From the NCBI GenBank assembly GCA_016931575.1, contig JAFGEO010000006.1, forward strand, positions 1 through 64,000: 64,000 nt of DNA, written 5' to 3'. A model generated the notes under the pieces. It worked only from the letters and a program-made list of their open reading frames with translations, ran no database searches and was not told the origin of the DNA. The position numbers were made by a program, and so were the translations under genes. Positions 1-9,179 of this stretch are shown in pieces. This stretch comes from Bacteroidales bacterium. GTDB taxonomy: Bacteria > Bacteroidota > Bacteroidia > Bacteroidales > UBA10428. Each line of letters begins with the position of its first letter. Position 1 is the stretch's first letter.

Positions 1-288
1 CGAAACCTTTTTCAGTCGGCTCATCATTTCATTCATAATCAATAAATTGATAGATCCGCCATGAAATCTTCCTGAGATCATTTCTTCGGAGATAATTATA
101 GGAAGTTTCCCAATAAGTGACTGTATGGGTACAGGCGAAAATTGAGCGGGTGAAGGATGGATAATGTATTCCTGGACATATTTTCTATCCAGAAAAGAAT
201 AATTTTGTACGAGAGGAAAAACCTGGGTCTGTAACCAGGTAGTACCCGTTCTCGGATATCCGATATGTAGTAAAAATTTTGTCATCAT
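1..288 (-). CDS. Sulfotransferase family protein, N-terminal part (cut by window edge)
   Basis: The minus strand reads 96 residues without a stop up to the window edge. It opens with MMTKFLLHIGYPRTGTTWLQ. The G-Y-P-R-T-G-T-T-W-L stretch (residues 10-19) is the 5'-phosphosulfate-binding loop of PAPS-dependent sulfotransferases, so the protein probably moves a sulfate from PAPS to a sugar or another acceptor. The acceptor cannot be told from this fragment, and the 3'-phosphate motif and the C-terminus lie outside the window. Two tandem ATGs (286-288 and 283-285) are possible starts. The gene is divergent from a glycosyltransferase whose ATG begins two bases away, which suggests a shared role in decorating surface polysaccharide. 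That role is inferred from context only. Confidence 0.8.
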   Translation of the reverse strand, partial: MMTKFLLHIGYPRTGTTWLQTQVFPLVQNYSFLDRKYVQEYIIHPSPAQFSPVPIQSLIGKLPIIISEEMISGRFHGGSINLLIMNEMMSRLKKVS

Positions 289-289
289 T

Positions 290-1147
290 ATGAGCCATCA
301 GGGAAACATTGACCCAATAAATGTACAAAATATCTGTCTGGCGACCGTCACTACCACCTCATATTGGAAAGGTACAAGGGCTATGATACGCTCATTCCTC
401 TACCATAATCCCTGGTTTTTTGGGGATATACTGCTGATTACTGACCAAAAGGCTGAAATCGAGATCAGAAGGGATCGCGAAAAACTAAAGGCAGAGATAG
501 TTGAACCCTCTCTGGAATTGCGGGAAAGGTCAGAAAGGGTTGCGAAGCATATCGGGCAATACAAGGGAATAGCTTCACGCTTATATATTCTGGAGATTTT
601 CAGGCTTGAAAGATACAAAAGGGTTCTTTTTTTTGACAGTGATGTAATACATTTAAGTACGCTGGATACGACAATACTTTTTTCAGGGGAGATAGTAGCC
701 GTCAGAGATCCTTGGTATTTCAGAGGGTATGTAAGGGATAAGATCACCTTGGCAAAAATCCCGCTGAATCAATCAGGAGAGACATCTTATCGTGACTTTT
801 TCAATAGTGGTTTTCTTTCGATTGGTGAAAGTCATCTTAATACTAAACTGTATGTAGAACTTATTCAAAAAGTAGAAGTAAGTAGGTATAAAAATCACTT
901 AGACAAGATATTGGATGAATCAATATTAAATGAAGCCTTCCACAATGAGGTTAGCCTGGTTCCCGTTAACTATAATTGTTCTGTTCACCTGATTGCCGAG
1001 GGTATAATCACAACTCCTGTCAGGGTGCTTCATTTCACAGGCAGCAACAAACCCTGGATGTTCCCGGCATGGATCCGACTTATATGGCGCAAAACTACTT
1101 ATCTGGAACATTTAATCAAATGGAATAAGCATTTGCATAAGAAATAG
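290..1147 (+). CDS. Glycosyltransferase family 8-like protein
   Basis: The 285-residue protein carries the marks of a GT-A fold, retaining family 8 transferase. These are an N-terminal nucleotide-sugar strand (NICLATVTTTSYWKGT, from residue 14), a D-S-D metal-binding triad at 116-118 inside FFDSDVIHL, the acceptor-side FNSGFLSIG at 171-179, and HFTGSNKPW at 248-256, the C-terminal His/Gly/Lys signature of LgtC and glycogenin relatives. It most likely transfers a hexose from a UDP-sugar onto a lipooligosaccharide or other surface glycan at the cytoplasmic face. Donor and acceptor cannot be read from sequence. There is no signal peptide or membrane helix. The start at 290 directly abuts the divergent sulfotransferase start. 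No later ATG would preserve the first beta strand, so this start is likely even though no clear ribosome-binding site is visible. Confidence 0.85.
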   Translation: MSHQGNIDPINVQNICLATVTTTSYWKGTRAMIRSFLYHNPWFFGDILLITDQKAEIEIRRDREKLKAEIVEPSLELRERSERVAKHIGQYKGIASRLYILEIFRLERYKRVLFFDSDVIHLSTLDTTILFSGEIVAVRDPWYFRGYVRDKITLAKIPLNQSGETSYRDFFNSGFLSIGESHLNTKLYVELIQKVEVSRYKNHLDKILDESILNEAFHNEVSLVPVNYNCSVHLIAEGIITTPVRVLHFTGSNKPWMFPAWIRLIWRKTTYLEHLIKWNKHLHKK

Positions 1148-1361
1148 TTATTGATTATAAGCATTTATTTTTTAAAAATCGTGACATTCTAATACAATTC
1201 GTTCGTTAAACGCTGAGGAATCGGCCATACGCAGGGTTACTGAAACATGAAAATCTTTTTTTGTTGATAAAATAGCTTCTATTCTCCATTAATGGCTTGG
1301 TTGCCAGCTTGTTTTTACTTAATTTTCATATTATTTAATCTGTATTAATAGGAAATCCATT

Positions 1362-4300
1362 ATGAGGTTGTCGATAAGGAATATAGTTTGTGCTGTGGTC
1401 ATGATTTTAACCGGTGCCGACTTACATGCACAGGGATGGAAATACTCACAGCATTTCGCTGTTACAAAAAGGTGCGAGGTTAAAGGGCTTACCCTAGACA
1501 GTGACTCAAATATGTACGTGACATTGTATCATCGTGAGGATGTGACGCATTCAGGTCCGTTTGGGACTGCCGTATATCCAACAAGAGGTAAACAAGATAT
1601 CGAAATCGTGAAGCTTATGGCTGATGGGGATACCCTTTGGCATCGGACAATTGGTGGAGTTGACAGTGATTATCCCAGTATGGTGACACTCGATCAGAAT
1701 GAAGATCCTTATATCTGCGGGCATTATAGATTAGCTGATATTTTTATTCAGGGAAACACTTTACCAACCTATGATGGATATGATATTTTTCTTGCAAAAT
1801 TTACCAGTGAGGGGGGGGATGGTTTCGCTCGTCGGGTAGCTTTTGGTCCGGGAGATGATCTTGTTGATGAGGTTGTAATTGATAAACTTGGGAATGTCTA
1901 TATGATAGGAAGTTATCAGGACTCCATCTTTTTCGATCATGATACACTTGTTGCACAACAATCCAGCTACAACATGTTTTTGGCTAAATTTAATTCCAAT
2001 GGTGGATTCCGCTGGGCAAAAAACCTTGAGTCAACAGATGAAACAGGAAATACTAAACTGATCGAGCTTACAATTACAAGCAATACAGAGATTTATCTGG
2101 GGGGGTTTTTCCTGGGTGATCTGACCATGGGGTCAAAAACCATTTCCAGTCTGGGCACGCTGGAGGAGGATCTGATGCTGATAAAGGTAGATTCAACTGG
2201 TACACCAATCTGGGTAAGAACCGGAGGTTCGGATGATAAGGACGATCGCCTGAATGGCATTACTTCTGACCGTTATGGTAATATTTATCTTACAGGCTAT
2301 TTCTCAGGAGAAGCCCGACTCGACAGTACAGGCATGGGTTTACGGAACAGCTCACCCCTTCAGTCAGCTGGGGGATGGGATATGTTAATGGCAAAGTATA
2401 ATAAAAACGGGACACTTATTTGGAAAGCCCGAAACGGAGATGTTCAGAATGACAATGCATATGGAGCGAAAGTACATGAAAATATCGTACAGTTTACAGG
2501 ATATATTGCCGGAGAAGTTAGTTTTAATACGACTACCATAAAGACCAGCGACCCAGGAAATGAGGATACCGGGTTTTTTATCTACGATACTGAAGGGAAT
2601 CCCATAACGGCATTTAGCATTCCTGGTAATGGCGAGGACAGGGGAACCTTCATCGAGTATGATTTGAATGGGAATACGTATATCGGGGGTTCGTTTTCTT
2701 CTGATACCCTGCATATTGGTAATGATCATCTGGTAAAGAATGTCGGATCAACCATGGATGGCTTTGTAGCCAAGTATAAAAATCCTTTTACGGCAGCCTT
2801 TACAGATATTCAAGGGGTAGGCTGTTCAGGAGAGAGTAATGGACGGTTGGTTATTACCCCATATTTTGGTATAGAACCCTATACATACTCCTGGAGTCAC
2901 AATGGAGAGCTGAACGATTCAGTGGCTTCCGGATTGGGAGCCGGTATCTATACGGTGACCATTACAGATTCCAGAGCTGTTACCGCAGAAAATACCTATG
3001 AACTGATCGACCCTGCACCGCTTGTGATCCAGGCCGGAATTACCAACGTGTCATGTTACCCGGAGGATGGGCCCAGCAGTGATGGGGCAATCGATATTAC
3101 TGTGACCGGCGGGATCATAGCAGATGACTATGAATACATCTGGCAAGCCTTATCCGGTTCTGGAGTGAATGCAACAAGTCAGGATCAGAGTACGCTTACT
3201 GCCGGGGAGTATGTCGTGACCGTCACCGATGATTATGGATGTTGGGAGGATGATACCCTGTTGATTGTGCAACCGGATCCCATTATGTTTACAGGTTCAG
3301 TTGTGACAGCCGCTACAACCGGTGGAGGTAGTGACGGGGCAATTGACCTGAATCCTTCAGGAGGGAATGATGTTTCTCCTTATGTTTTCCTTTGGTCAAA
3401 TGCTGAAAGTACTGAAGACATTTCCGGTCTTACCGCCGGTTCTTACAGTGTATTATTGACAGATAGCAAAGGCTGTGCTGCAGACACCAGTTTTCTGGTA
3501 TATGATGTGGATGCATTTCTGGCATTTATTGCTAATAAGGTCAATGTGGATTGTAAAGGCAATTCAACCGGGTCCGCAACTGTTGGAACTGCTGGAGGTT
3601 CCGGTTCGTATACCTATGAATGGGAAGATGCACTCGGAAATCCAATACCCGGTGATAACAGCATAACAGGTGTATCGGCAGGAACCTATTACGTCACGGT
3701 TACCGATAATTCTGACGCCAGGACGGCCCAGGCATCAGCAATCATTAGCGAGCCGGCTTTGGTCCTGTCATCCGGAGTAATCGGAACCAACCTGGACTGC
3801 AACGGGGATAATTCAGGAATAGCTGATTTAACGGTTACCGGAGGAACCCTGCCTTATTCTTTTACCTGGAGCAATGGGAGTCTCATCGAGGATCTGGTTA
3901 ATGTTGCCGCAAATACCTATACCTATACAGTTACGGATAAAAATGGATGCCTTACAGAAGGAAGTGTTATAATAACACAACCTTCAGCCATGGATATCAG
4001 TATTTCAGTCGCAGCATCTATTCTTTGTAATGGTGAAAGTACGGGTTCACTAACGGCTCTGGCTACCGGCGGTGAGGGGATAAAAAGTTATATCTGGGAT
4101 GATCCGGGAACTCAAACTGACCCTACCGCTACGGATCTTGGAGCTGGTCTGTATACTGTAATCGCCACAGATCAGAACGGATGTAGCGTTGAAGACAGTT
4201 ACCAGCTTACTGAACCGGCTGAACTGACCCTCGCAGAAACCCACTTCAATGTTAGTTGCTATGGAGAAGGAGATGCATCAATCAACCTGATACCTGCAGG

Positions 4301-5210
4301 GGGAACCCCAAGCTATAATTATGATTGGACCGGTGGTTTGCCACCTCAGCAGGATCATACCAATATCCCTGCAGGTACCTATACGGTGATTGTGACAGAT
4401 GCAAATAATTGTGAAGCGGAACTGACAGTAGAAACTACCGAACCCATCCAGTTGGAACTTCTGTCTGTCAGCATTACCGATGTAGTTTGCCCTGAGGGAA
4501 GCACCGGGGAAATCCAGGTATCTGCATCAGGGGGAACGGGAACGATAAGCTATTCAATAAACGGAGGTGACGATCTCGCTGAAAGCGCTGTCTTCTCTGA
4601 TCTTTCAGCCGGAACATACTCTGTTCTTGCGGCAGACGAAAATGGATGTATGACGGCTGCGACAGAAACTGAAATCATCGGACCTGAACCCTGGGATCTG
4701 GATACAACTATTGTACACGCAGGAACTGACAGTTCGGGAGTTGTCACGCTTACTGCCTTGGGGGCAACGGCACCTTATAGCTATACCCTGGTGCTGCTGA
4801 CTGATGAGAATACCAATAGTACCGGAGAATTCACCCAGCTGCATGCAGGAGATTATACTGCTTATGTGACCGATGTGAATCTTTGCATTTCGGAAACGCT
4901 CTACATTACTATTCATGAGGATTCTATTCCTTCCATCAATGAAGAACTGCTTATCTATAGTGCTTTTTCACCAAATAACGATGGGAAAAATGATGTTTGG
5001 AACATCAGGAATATAGACTTGTACCCGGATTGTATCGTTGTCATCCTGAATAGCTGGGGGACAAAAGTATTCGAATCTCCCACAGGCTATCCCGAACCAT
5101 GGGATGGAACCTATAATGAGCGGGAATTACCCGCCGGGACCTATTATTACCTGATCGATCCGGGAGACGGCTCAGATGCCTTTACCGGACCAGTAAGTAT
5201 TGTCAGATAA
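1362..5210 (+). CDS. Large T9SS-secreted surface protein with SprB repeats and type B sorting domain
   Basis: This 1282-residue protein has four parts. Residues 1 to about 24 are a signal peptide ending in A-D-L-H-A-Q. Residues about 30-470 are beta-propeller-like repeats with recurring G-N-x-Y-x-x-G and F-L-A-K-F/W motifs. Residues about 480-1100 hold roughly eight SprB-type repeats, each with a conserved Cys followed by G-x-x-x-G and a Y-x-W-x-x-G core (for example VSCYGEGDASINL). Residues about 1195-1282 are the gliding-motility-associated C-terminal domain (AFSPNNDGKNDVW ... WDGTYN ... PAGTYYYLI), the type B signal for type IX secretion. It is therefore expected to cross the outer membrane through the T9SS and work on the cell surface as an adhesin or polymer-binding protein. 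The ligand is unknown. A tract of eight Gs at 1811-1818 lies inside the frame. The adjacent PorP/SprF gene, 14 bp downstream, is probably its dedicated partner. Confidence 0.88.
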   Translation: MRLSIRNIVCAVVMILTGADLHAQGWKYSQHFAVTKRCEVKGLTLDSDSNMYVTLYHREDVTHSGPFGTAVYPTRGKQDIEIVKLMADGDTLWHRTIGGVDSDYPSMVTLDQNEDPYICGHYRLADIFIQGNTLPTYDGYDIFLAKFTSEGGDGFARRVAFGPGDDLVDEVVIDKLGNVYMIGSYQDSIFFDHDTLVAQQSSYNMFLAKFNSNGGFRWAKNLESTDETGNTKLIELTITSNTEIYLGGFFLGDLTMGSKTISSLGTLEEDLMLIKVDSTGTPIWVRTGGSDDKDDRLNGITSDRYGNIYLTGYFSGEARLDSTGMGLRNSSPLQSAGGWDMLMAKYNKNGTLIWKARNGDVQNDNAYGAKVHENIVQFTGYIAGEVSFNTTTIKTSDPGNEDTGFFIYDTEGNPITAFSIPGNGEDRGTFIEYDLNGNTYIGGSFSSDTLHIGNDHLVKNVGSTMDGFVAKYKNPFTAAFTDIQGVGCSGESNGRLVITPYFGIEPYTYSWSHNGELNDSVASGLGAGIYTVTITDSRAVTAENTYELIDPAPLVIQAGITNVSCYPEDGPSSDGAIDITVTGGIIADDYEYIWQALSGSGVNATSQDQSTLTAGEYVVTVTDDYGCWEDDTLLIVQPDPIMFTGSVVTAATTGGGSDGAIDLNPSGGNDVSPYVFLWSNAESTEDISGLTAGSYSVLLTDSKGCAADTSFLVYDVDAFLAFIANKVNVDCKGNSTGSATVGTAGGSGSYTYEWEDALGNPIPGDNSITGVSAGTYYVTVTDNSDARTAQASAIISEPALVLSSGVIGTNLDCNGDNSGIADLTVTGGTLPYSFTWSNGSLIEDLVNVAANTYTYTVTDKNGCLTEGSVIITQPSAMDISISVAASILCNGESTGSLTALATGGEGIKSYIWDDPGTQTDPTATDLGAGLYTVIATDQNGCSVEDSYQLTEPAELTLAETHFNVSCYGEGDASINLIPAGGTPSYNYDWTGGLPPQQDHTNIPAGTYTVIVTDANNCEAELTVETTEPIQLELLSVSITDVVCPEGSTGEIQVSASGGTGTISYSINGGDDLAESAVFSDLSAGTYSVLAADENGCMTAATETEIIGPEPWDLDTTIVHAGTDSSGVVTLTALGATAPYSYTLVLLTDENTNSTGEFTQLHAGDYTAYVTDVNLCISETLYITIHEDSIPSINEELLIYSAFSPNNDGKNDVWNIRNIDLYPDCIVVILNSWGTKVFESPTGYPEPWDGTYNERELPAGTYYYLIDPGDGSDAFTGPVSIVR

Positions 5211-5224
5211 GAAAAAGTGAAAGC

Positions 5225-6124
5225 ATGAAAAAATATCTATTCCTAGCAGCAGTACTTGCGTTAAGTGTACAACTGTCTGCACAGCAGATCCCTGCCTCCG
5301 GTCAGTATTACTTTAATCATTATGCCTTGAATCCGGCTGCCACGGGAACGACCAATACTTTTCCATTGTCATTTTCCTATCGCAAGATGTGGACAGGTAT
5401 CGACGATTCACCCAGCAATATATATTTTTCCGGTGAGATGAATGTGGCCAAAGCCATGGGGGTTGGGCTGAAATTTTATAATTATTCCGCAGGGCCCTTG
5501 CGTCGCACGGGGGCTGAACTTAGCTACAGCTATCACCTGGAGTTTAATCAGGATCTGCACCTGGCATTCGGTCTGTCAGGTCTCTTCTACCAGTTTTACC
5601 TGGATAAAACCGAACTGAGCTTTGAGGAAGCAGATGACGCGGTACTCAGCGGTCAGGATCAGATGTTTGTTCCCGATGTCAGCTTTGGGACCTACCTTTA
5701 CGGGAAGAATTACTATGTAGGTATTTCTGTTCCCAATCTGTTTAACCGTAACATTGACCTGAAAACGGATGATGTTCTGCAGCAGAAACAGGTTCGGCAT
5801 TATTATCTTTTCGGCGGGTACAATTTCGAGGTGAATCCTGATCTGATGATAAAACCATCAGCCCTGGTCAAATTCATTGAGACAGGCTTATACCAAATTG
5901 ATGTAAATGCCCTGGTGGAATACAAAAACATGTTTGTAGGAGGTGTGGCCTTCAGAAGTTCCGATGCGGTGGTATTTCAATTGGGGTTCCGGTATCAGGA
6001 AATTTTCTTCGGATATGCGTACGATCTTTCTATTGGTGAGCTGGCAGGCAATACCTTCGGATCGCATGATATCTTTTTGCAGTATACCCTACCAAATTTC
6101 ATAGCTAAGCGGGGTCCGTACTAG
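5225..6124 (+). CDS. PorP/SprF family type IX secretion membrane protein
   Basis: The 299-residue protein begins with a signal peptide (MKKYLFLAAVLALSVQLSAQ). The mature N-terminus has the family hallmark: Q-Y-Y-F-N-H-Y-A-L-N-P-A-A-T-G followed by S-F-S-Y-R-K-M-W-T-G. The rest alternates short amphipathic strands typical of an outer-membrane beta-barrel and ends in Y-T-L-P-N-F. PorP/SprF proteins are outer-membrane partners of T9SS substrates; SprF of Flavobacterium is needed for secretion of SprB, which also has a type B C-terminus. Lying 14 bp after a SprB-repeat protein with such a domain, this copy is best read as the substrate-specific partner of that protein. No core T9SS gene (porK/L/M/N, sov) is in the window. 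The ATG at 5225 is preceded by a purine-rich aagaaaaagtgaaag. Confidence 0.92.
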   Translation: MKKYLFLAAVLALSVQLSAQQIPASGQYYFNHYALNPAATGTTNTFPLSFSYRKMWTGIDDSPSNIYFSGEMNVAKAMGVGLKFYNYSAGPLRRTGAELSYSYHLEFNQDLHLAFGLSGLFYQFYLDKTELSFEEADDAVLSGQDQMFVPDVSFGTYLYGKNYYVGISVPNLFNRNIDLKTDDVLQQKQVRHYYLFGGYNFEVNPDLMIKPSALVKFIETGLYQIDVNALVEYKNMFVGGVAFRSSDAVVFQLGFRYQEIFFGYAYDLSIGELAGNTFGSHDIFLQYTLPNFIAKRGPY

Positions 6125-6146
6125 GCCGAAATTCTTACGGATACCC

Positions 6147-6176
6147 TTCAGTTTTTAAATCATAATGCTAAGTTTG
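6147..6176 (+). promoter_or_regulatory. Probable promoter of purD
   Basis: TAAGTTTG at 6169-6176 matches the Bacteroidota -7 box TAnnTTTG exactly. A weak -33 element (TTC at 6147-6149) lies 19 bp upstream. This would give a leader of about 15 nt before the purD ATG. The -33 match is poor, so the call rests on the -7 box. Confidence 0.45.
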
Positions 6177-6195
6177 CAAATCAAATAATTAGCTT

Positions 6196-7464
6196 ATGAA
6201 AATCTTACTCCTTGGTTCAGGTGGACGTGAACATGCGCTCGCATGGAAAATGTCCCAAAGTCCTCTGCTGACAAAATTGTTTATCGCTCCCGGAAATGCA
6301 GGAACAGCACAGCTGGGTGAAAATGTTGAGATAAAAGCTGATGATTTTGAAAACCTGGGGAGGTTCTGTCTTTCAGAACGAATCGACCTGGTGGTTGTTG
6401 GTCCGGAAGATCCGCTGGTGAAAGGAGTAACTGATTATTTCAAATCGGAACCTTCCCTGAAGAAAATACCCCTGATCGGTCCCTCTGCTGAAGGAGCAAA
6501 ACTCGAAGGGAGTAAAGAGTACGCCAAGGAGTTCATGGTGCGGCACAATATCCCTACAGCACAATATTTTACTGTAACAAAGGAAAATCTGAAAGAAGGG
6601 AAAAGCTATCTGGGAACCATGAAGGCTCCCTATGTTTTGAAAGCTGATGGTCTTGCTGCCGGGAAAGGAGTGCTCATCATTCATGATCTGGAAGAAGCAC
6701 AGGGCGAACTTGAGGCGATGATTAAAGGTAAGTTTGGTGCTGCCAGCAGCAAGGTAGTGATCGAGGAGTGCCTTGTAGGGATCGAATTGTCAGTCTTCGT
6801 TCTCACTGATGGCAAATCCTATAAGATTCTGCCTGATGCAAAGGACTATAAAAGGATCGGAGAAGGAGACACCGGGCTGAATACAGGAGGTATGGGATGT
6901 ATCTCTCCTGTGCCATTTGCTGATGAGGAATTCCTGGAGAAAGTGGAAGAACGTATTGTCAGACCCACCATCGAAGGTTTACAGAACGACAACATCGACT
7001 ATACGGGATTTGTTTTCATTGGCTTGATGAACCAGGGCGGTGATCCCTATGTGATCGAATACAATGTCCGAATGGGGGATCCGGAAACGGAAGTCATTAT
7101 GCCCAGACTGAAATCTGACCTCGTTGAATGTTTTAGTCTGATGGCTGAGAAAAAACTGATTAAGGCAAACATCGAAGTGGATGATCGGGCCTGCGTGACC
7201 GTAATGCTTGTTTCCGGAGGATATCCCGAGGAATATGAAAAGGGGAAAACCATCCTTGGTACGGAGAAAGTAAAGGATAGTATCCTTTTTCATGCCGGTA
7301 CTGCACTGAAAGAGGGTGAGATTATCACCAACGGAGGAAGGGTTATGGCGGTAAGTTCACTTGCCGGCAACTTTAAGGAAGCCCTGAAAATGTCCTATAA
7401 GAACGCTGAAATCGTTAACTTCGATAAGAAATATTACCGTCGCGACATTGGGTTTGATTTGTAA
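6196..7464 (+). CDS. purD: Phosphoribosylamine-glycine ligase (GAR synthetase)
   Basis: The enzyme joins phosphoribosylamine and glycine using ATP, the second step of de novo purine synthesis, in the cytoplasm. At 422 residues it is full length for PurD. The N-domain opens with LLLGSGGREHALAWK. The ATP-grasp domain has KADGLAAGKGVLI (residues about 148-160), the NTGGMGCISPVP loop (about 230) and YNVRMGDPETE (about 289-299), which carries the metal-binding acidic and amide residues. The C-domain ends normally (YYRRDIGFDL). It is followed after 35 bp by nadB, which probably shares its transcript although the two pathways differ. No other pur gene is in the window. Confidence 0.97.
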   Translation: MKILLLGSGGREHALAWKMSQSPLLTKLFIAPGNAGTAQLGENVEIKADDFENLGRFCLSERIDLVVVGPEDPLVKGVTDYFKSEPSLKKIPLIGPSAEGAKLEGSKEYAKEFMVRHNIPTAQYFTVTKENLKEGKSYLGTMKAPYVLKADGLAAGKGVLIIHDLEEAQGELEAMIKGKFGAASSKVVIEECLVGIELSVFVLTDGKSYKILPDAKDYKRIGEGDTGLNTGGMGCISPVPFADEEFLEKVEERIVRPTIEGLQNDNIDYTGFVFIGLMNQGGDPYVIEYNVRMGDPETEVIMPRLKSDLVECFSLMAEKKLIKANIEVDDRACVTVMLVSGGYPEEYEKGKTILGTEKVKDSILFHAGTALKEGEIITNGGRVMAVSSLAGNFKEALKMSYKNAEIVNFDKKYYRRDIGFDL

Positions 7465-7499
7465 TCGATAAGCGGCAGGTTTTCTTCAGGATTTTGTAA

Positions 7500-9095
7500 A
7501 TGCTCCGGGATATGCAAAAGCAATACGATTTTTTAGTGATTGGATCTGGTTTGGCCGGCTTAAGTTTTGCGCTTAAAGTAGCAGACAAAGGCAGCGTGGC
7601 CATCCTCACCAAGGCCGAACTTCAGGATACTAATACCTCCTATGCCCAGGGAGGCATAGCGGCTGTTACCTACAAGCCGGACAATTACGAAAAACATGTT
7701 GAGGATACGCTGATTGCCGGAGATGGACTTTGCAATGAAGAAGTTGTAAGGATGGTGGTGAATGAAGCTCCGGAAAGGATACAGGAACTGATTAAATGGG
7801 GGACTAATTTTGACAGGGAAAAGAGTGGAAAATTCGACCTGGCTCGTGAAGGAGGGCATTCTGAGCATCGAATTCTGCACCATAAGGATGATACCGGAAG
7901 AGAAATACAACGCGCACTGATTGACAGGGTGCGCCAGCATCCCAATATTGATATCTTTCAGCATTTCTTTGCCCTGGATATCATTACCCAACATCACCTG
8001 GGGGTGCTTGTTAAATGGAGGTCTACAAATATTGAGTGCTATGGGGTTTATGCCCTTGATATCAAAAATAAGGAAATTGTTACTTTTCTGTCCAGGGTGA
8101 CCCTGATGGCCACAGGGGGGACCGGAAATCTTTACAGCACAACCACAAATCCGGGAATTGCCACCGGTGATGGAATAGCAATGGTTTACCGGGCAAAAGG
8201 TACTGTGGAGAACATGGAATTTGTTCAGTTTCATCCGACCTCATTATATAATCCGAATGAAAGGCCGTCCTTTCTGATCACTGAAGCCATGCGTGGTCAT
8301 GGTGGGATCCTGAAAACCATCGACGGGAAAGAATTTATGCATAAGTATGATAAACGAGCTTCCCTTGCTCCCCGTGACATTGTCGCCAGGGCAATTGACC
8401 ATGAGATGAAACTCCGTGGCGATGACTATGTTTACCTGGATTGCCGCCACCTGGATGCCGGGGAGCTGACAAATCATTTTCCGAATATTTACGAAAAATG
8501 CAAAACACTTGGGATTGACATTACCCGGAATTATATTCCTGTTGTACCGGCCGCACATTATCTCTGCGGAGGAGTGAAAGTTGATAAGGATGGCAGGACA
8601 GTTGTTAATCGTCTGTATGCCGCAGGGGAAACGGCCTCAACGGGTCTGCACGGAGCAAATAGACTGGCAAGCAATTCCTTGCTGGAAGCCATTGTTTTTT
8701 CACATAATGCTTCGGTACATGCCCTGGAACATTTCAGGGATTATTCATTCAGGATTGATATCCCGGAGTGGAGCACCCATGGTGTTAGGCATCCCGAAGA
8801 AATGGTATTGATAACCCAAAGCTACAAAGAGGTACAACAGATCTTTAGTGTTTATGTGGGGATCGTACGATCTAATGTACGTCTGAAACGTTCACTGGAC
8901 AGGTTGGAAACGATTTATCATGAAACGGAACGCCTGTACCAGAAATCCATACTAACCGTTCAGCTCTGCGAACTCCGGAATCTGATCAATGTTGGCTACC
9001 TGATTATTAAAGGTGCTATGCGCAGGGAAGAAAACAGGGGGCTTCATTATAACATCGATTATCCACTTGAGGGTAAGATGAAAATGGAGTTCTGA
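7500..9095 (+). CDS. nadB: L-aspartate oxidase
   Basis: NadB oxidises L-aspartate to iminoaspartate with FAD, the first step of de novo NAD synthesis. It belongs to the succinate dehydrogenase/fumarate reductase flavoprotein family. Visible signatures are the dinucleotide fold FLVIGSGLAGLSFALKVAD at the N-terminus, SYAQGGIAAV around residue 50, the active-site stretch EGGHSEHRILHHKDDTGRE (about 120-140), FHPTSLY near residue 245, and the FAD-binding LYAAGETASTGLHGANRLAS (about 376-395). The 531 residues match the family. The start may be 7500 or the second ATG at 7512 (MQKQYDFL); both precede the first beta strand. The partner nadA is not in the window. Confidence 0.96.
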   Translation: MLRDMQKQYDFLVIGSGLAGLSFALKVADKGSVAILTKAELQDTNTSYAQGGIAAVTYKPDNYEKHVEDTLIAGDGLCNEEVVRMVVNEAPERIQELIKWGTNFDREKSGKFDLAREGGHSEHRILHHKDDTGREIQRALIDRVRQHPNIDIFQHFFALDIITQHHLGVLVKWRSTNIECYGVYALDIKNKEIVTFLSRVTLMATGGTGNLYSTTTNPGIATGDGIAMVYRAKGTVENMEFVQFHPTSLYNPNERPSFLITEAMRGHGGILKTIDGKEFMHKYDKRASLAPRDIVARAIDHEMKLRGDDYVYLDCRHLDAGELTNHFPNIYEKCKTLGIDITRNYIPVVPAAHYLCGGVKVDKDGRTVVNRLYAAGETASTGLHGANRLASNSLLEAIVFSHNASVHALEHFRDYSFRIDIPEWSTHGVRHPEEMVLITQSYKEVQQIFSVYVGIVRSNVRLKRSLDRLETIYHETERLYQKSILTVQLCELRNLINVGYLIIKGAMRREENRGLHYNIDYPLEGKMKMEF

Positions 9096-9130
9096 GATAC
9101 TAATCTCATCCCATTTTTATTGGCATACAA

Positions 9131-9163
9131 TTTGATACATCTTCGACAGACCATCTAAGTTTA
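9131..9163 (+). promoter_or_regulatory. Possible promoter of the 9180 outer-membrane protein gene
   Basis: TTTG (9131-9134) and TAAGTTTA (9156-9163) are separated by 21 bp. This fits the Bacteroidota -33/-7 arrangement with one mismatch in the last base of the -7 box. It would start transcription about 10 bases before the ATG. Confidence 0.35.
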
Positions 9164-9179
9164 ATCTAAACCTTACATT

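Noticed and set aside
7560-8234. 224-codon open frame antisense to nadB
   Set aside because: Full overlap with a clear nadB; unusual amino-acid mix (Cys, His, Pro-rich) expected for an antisense shadow.
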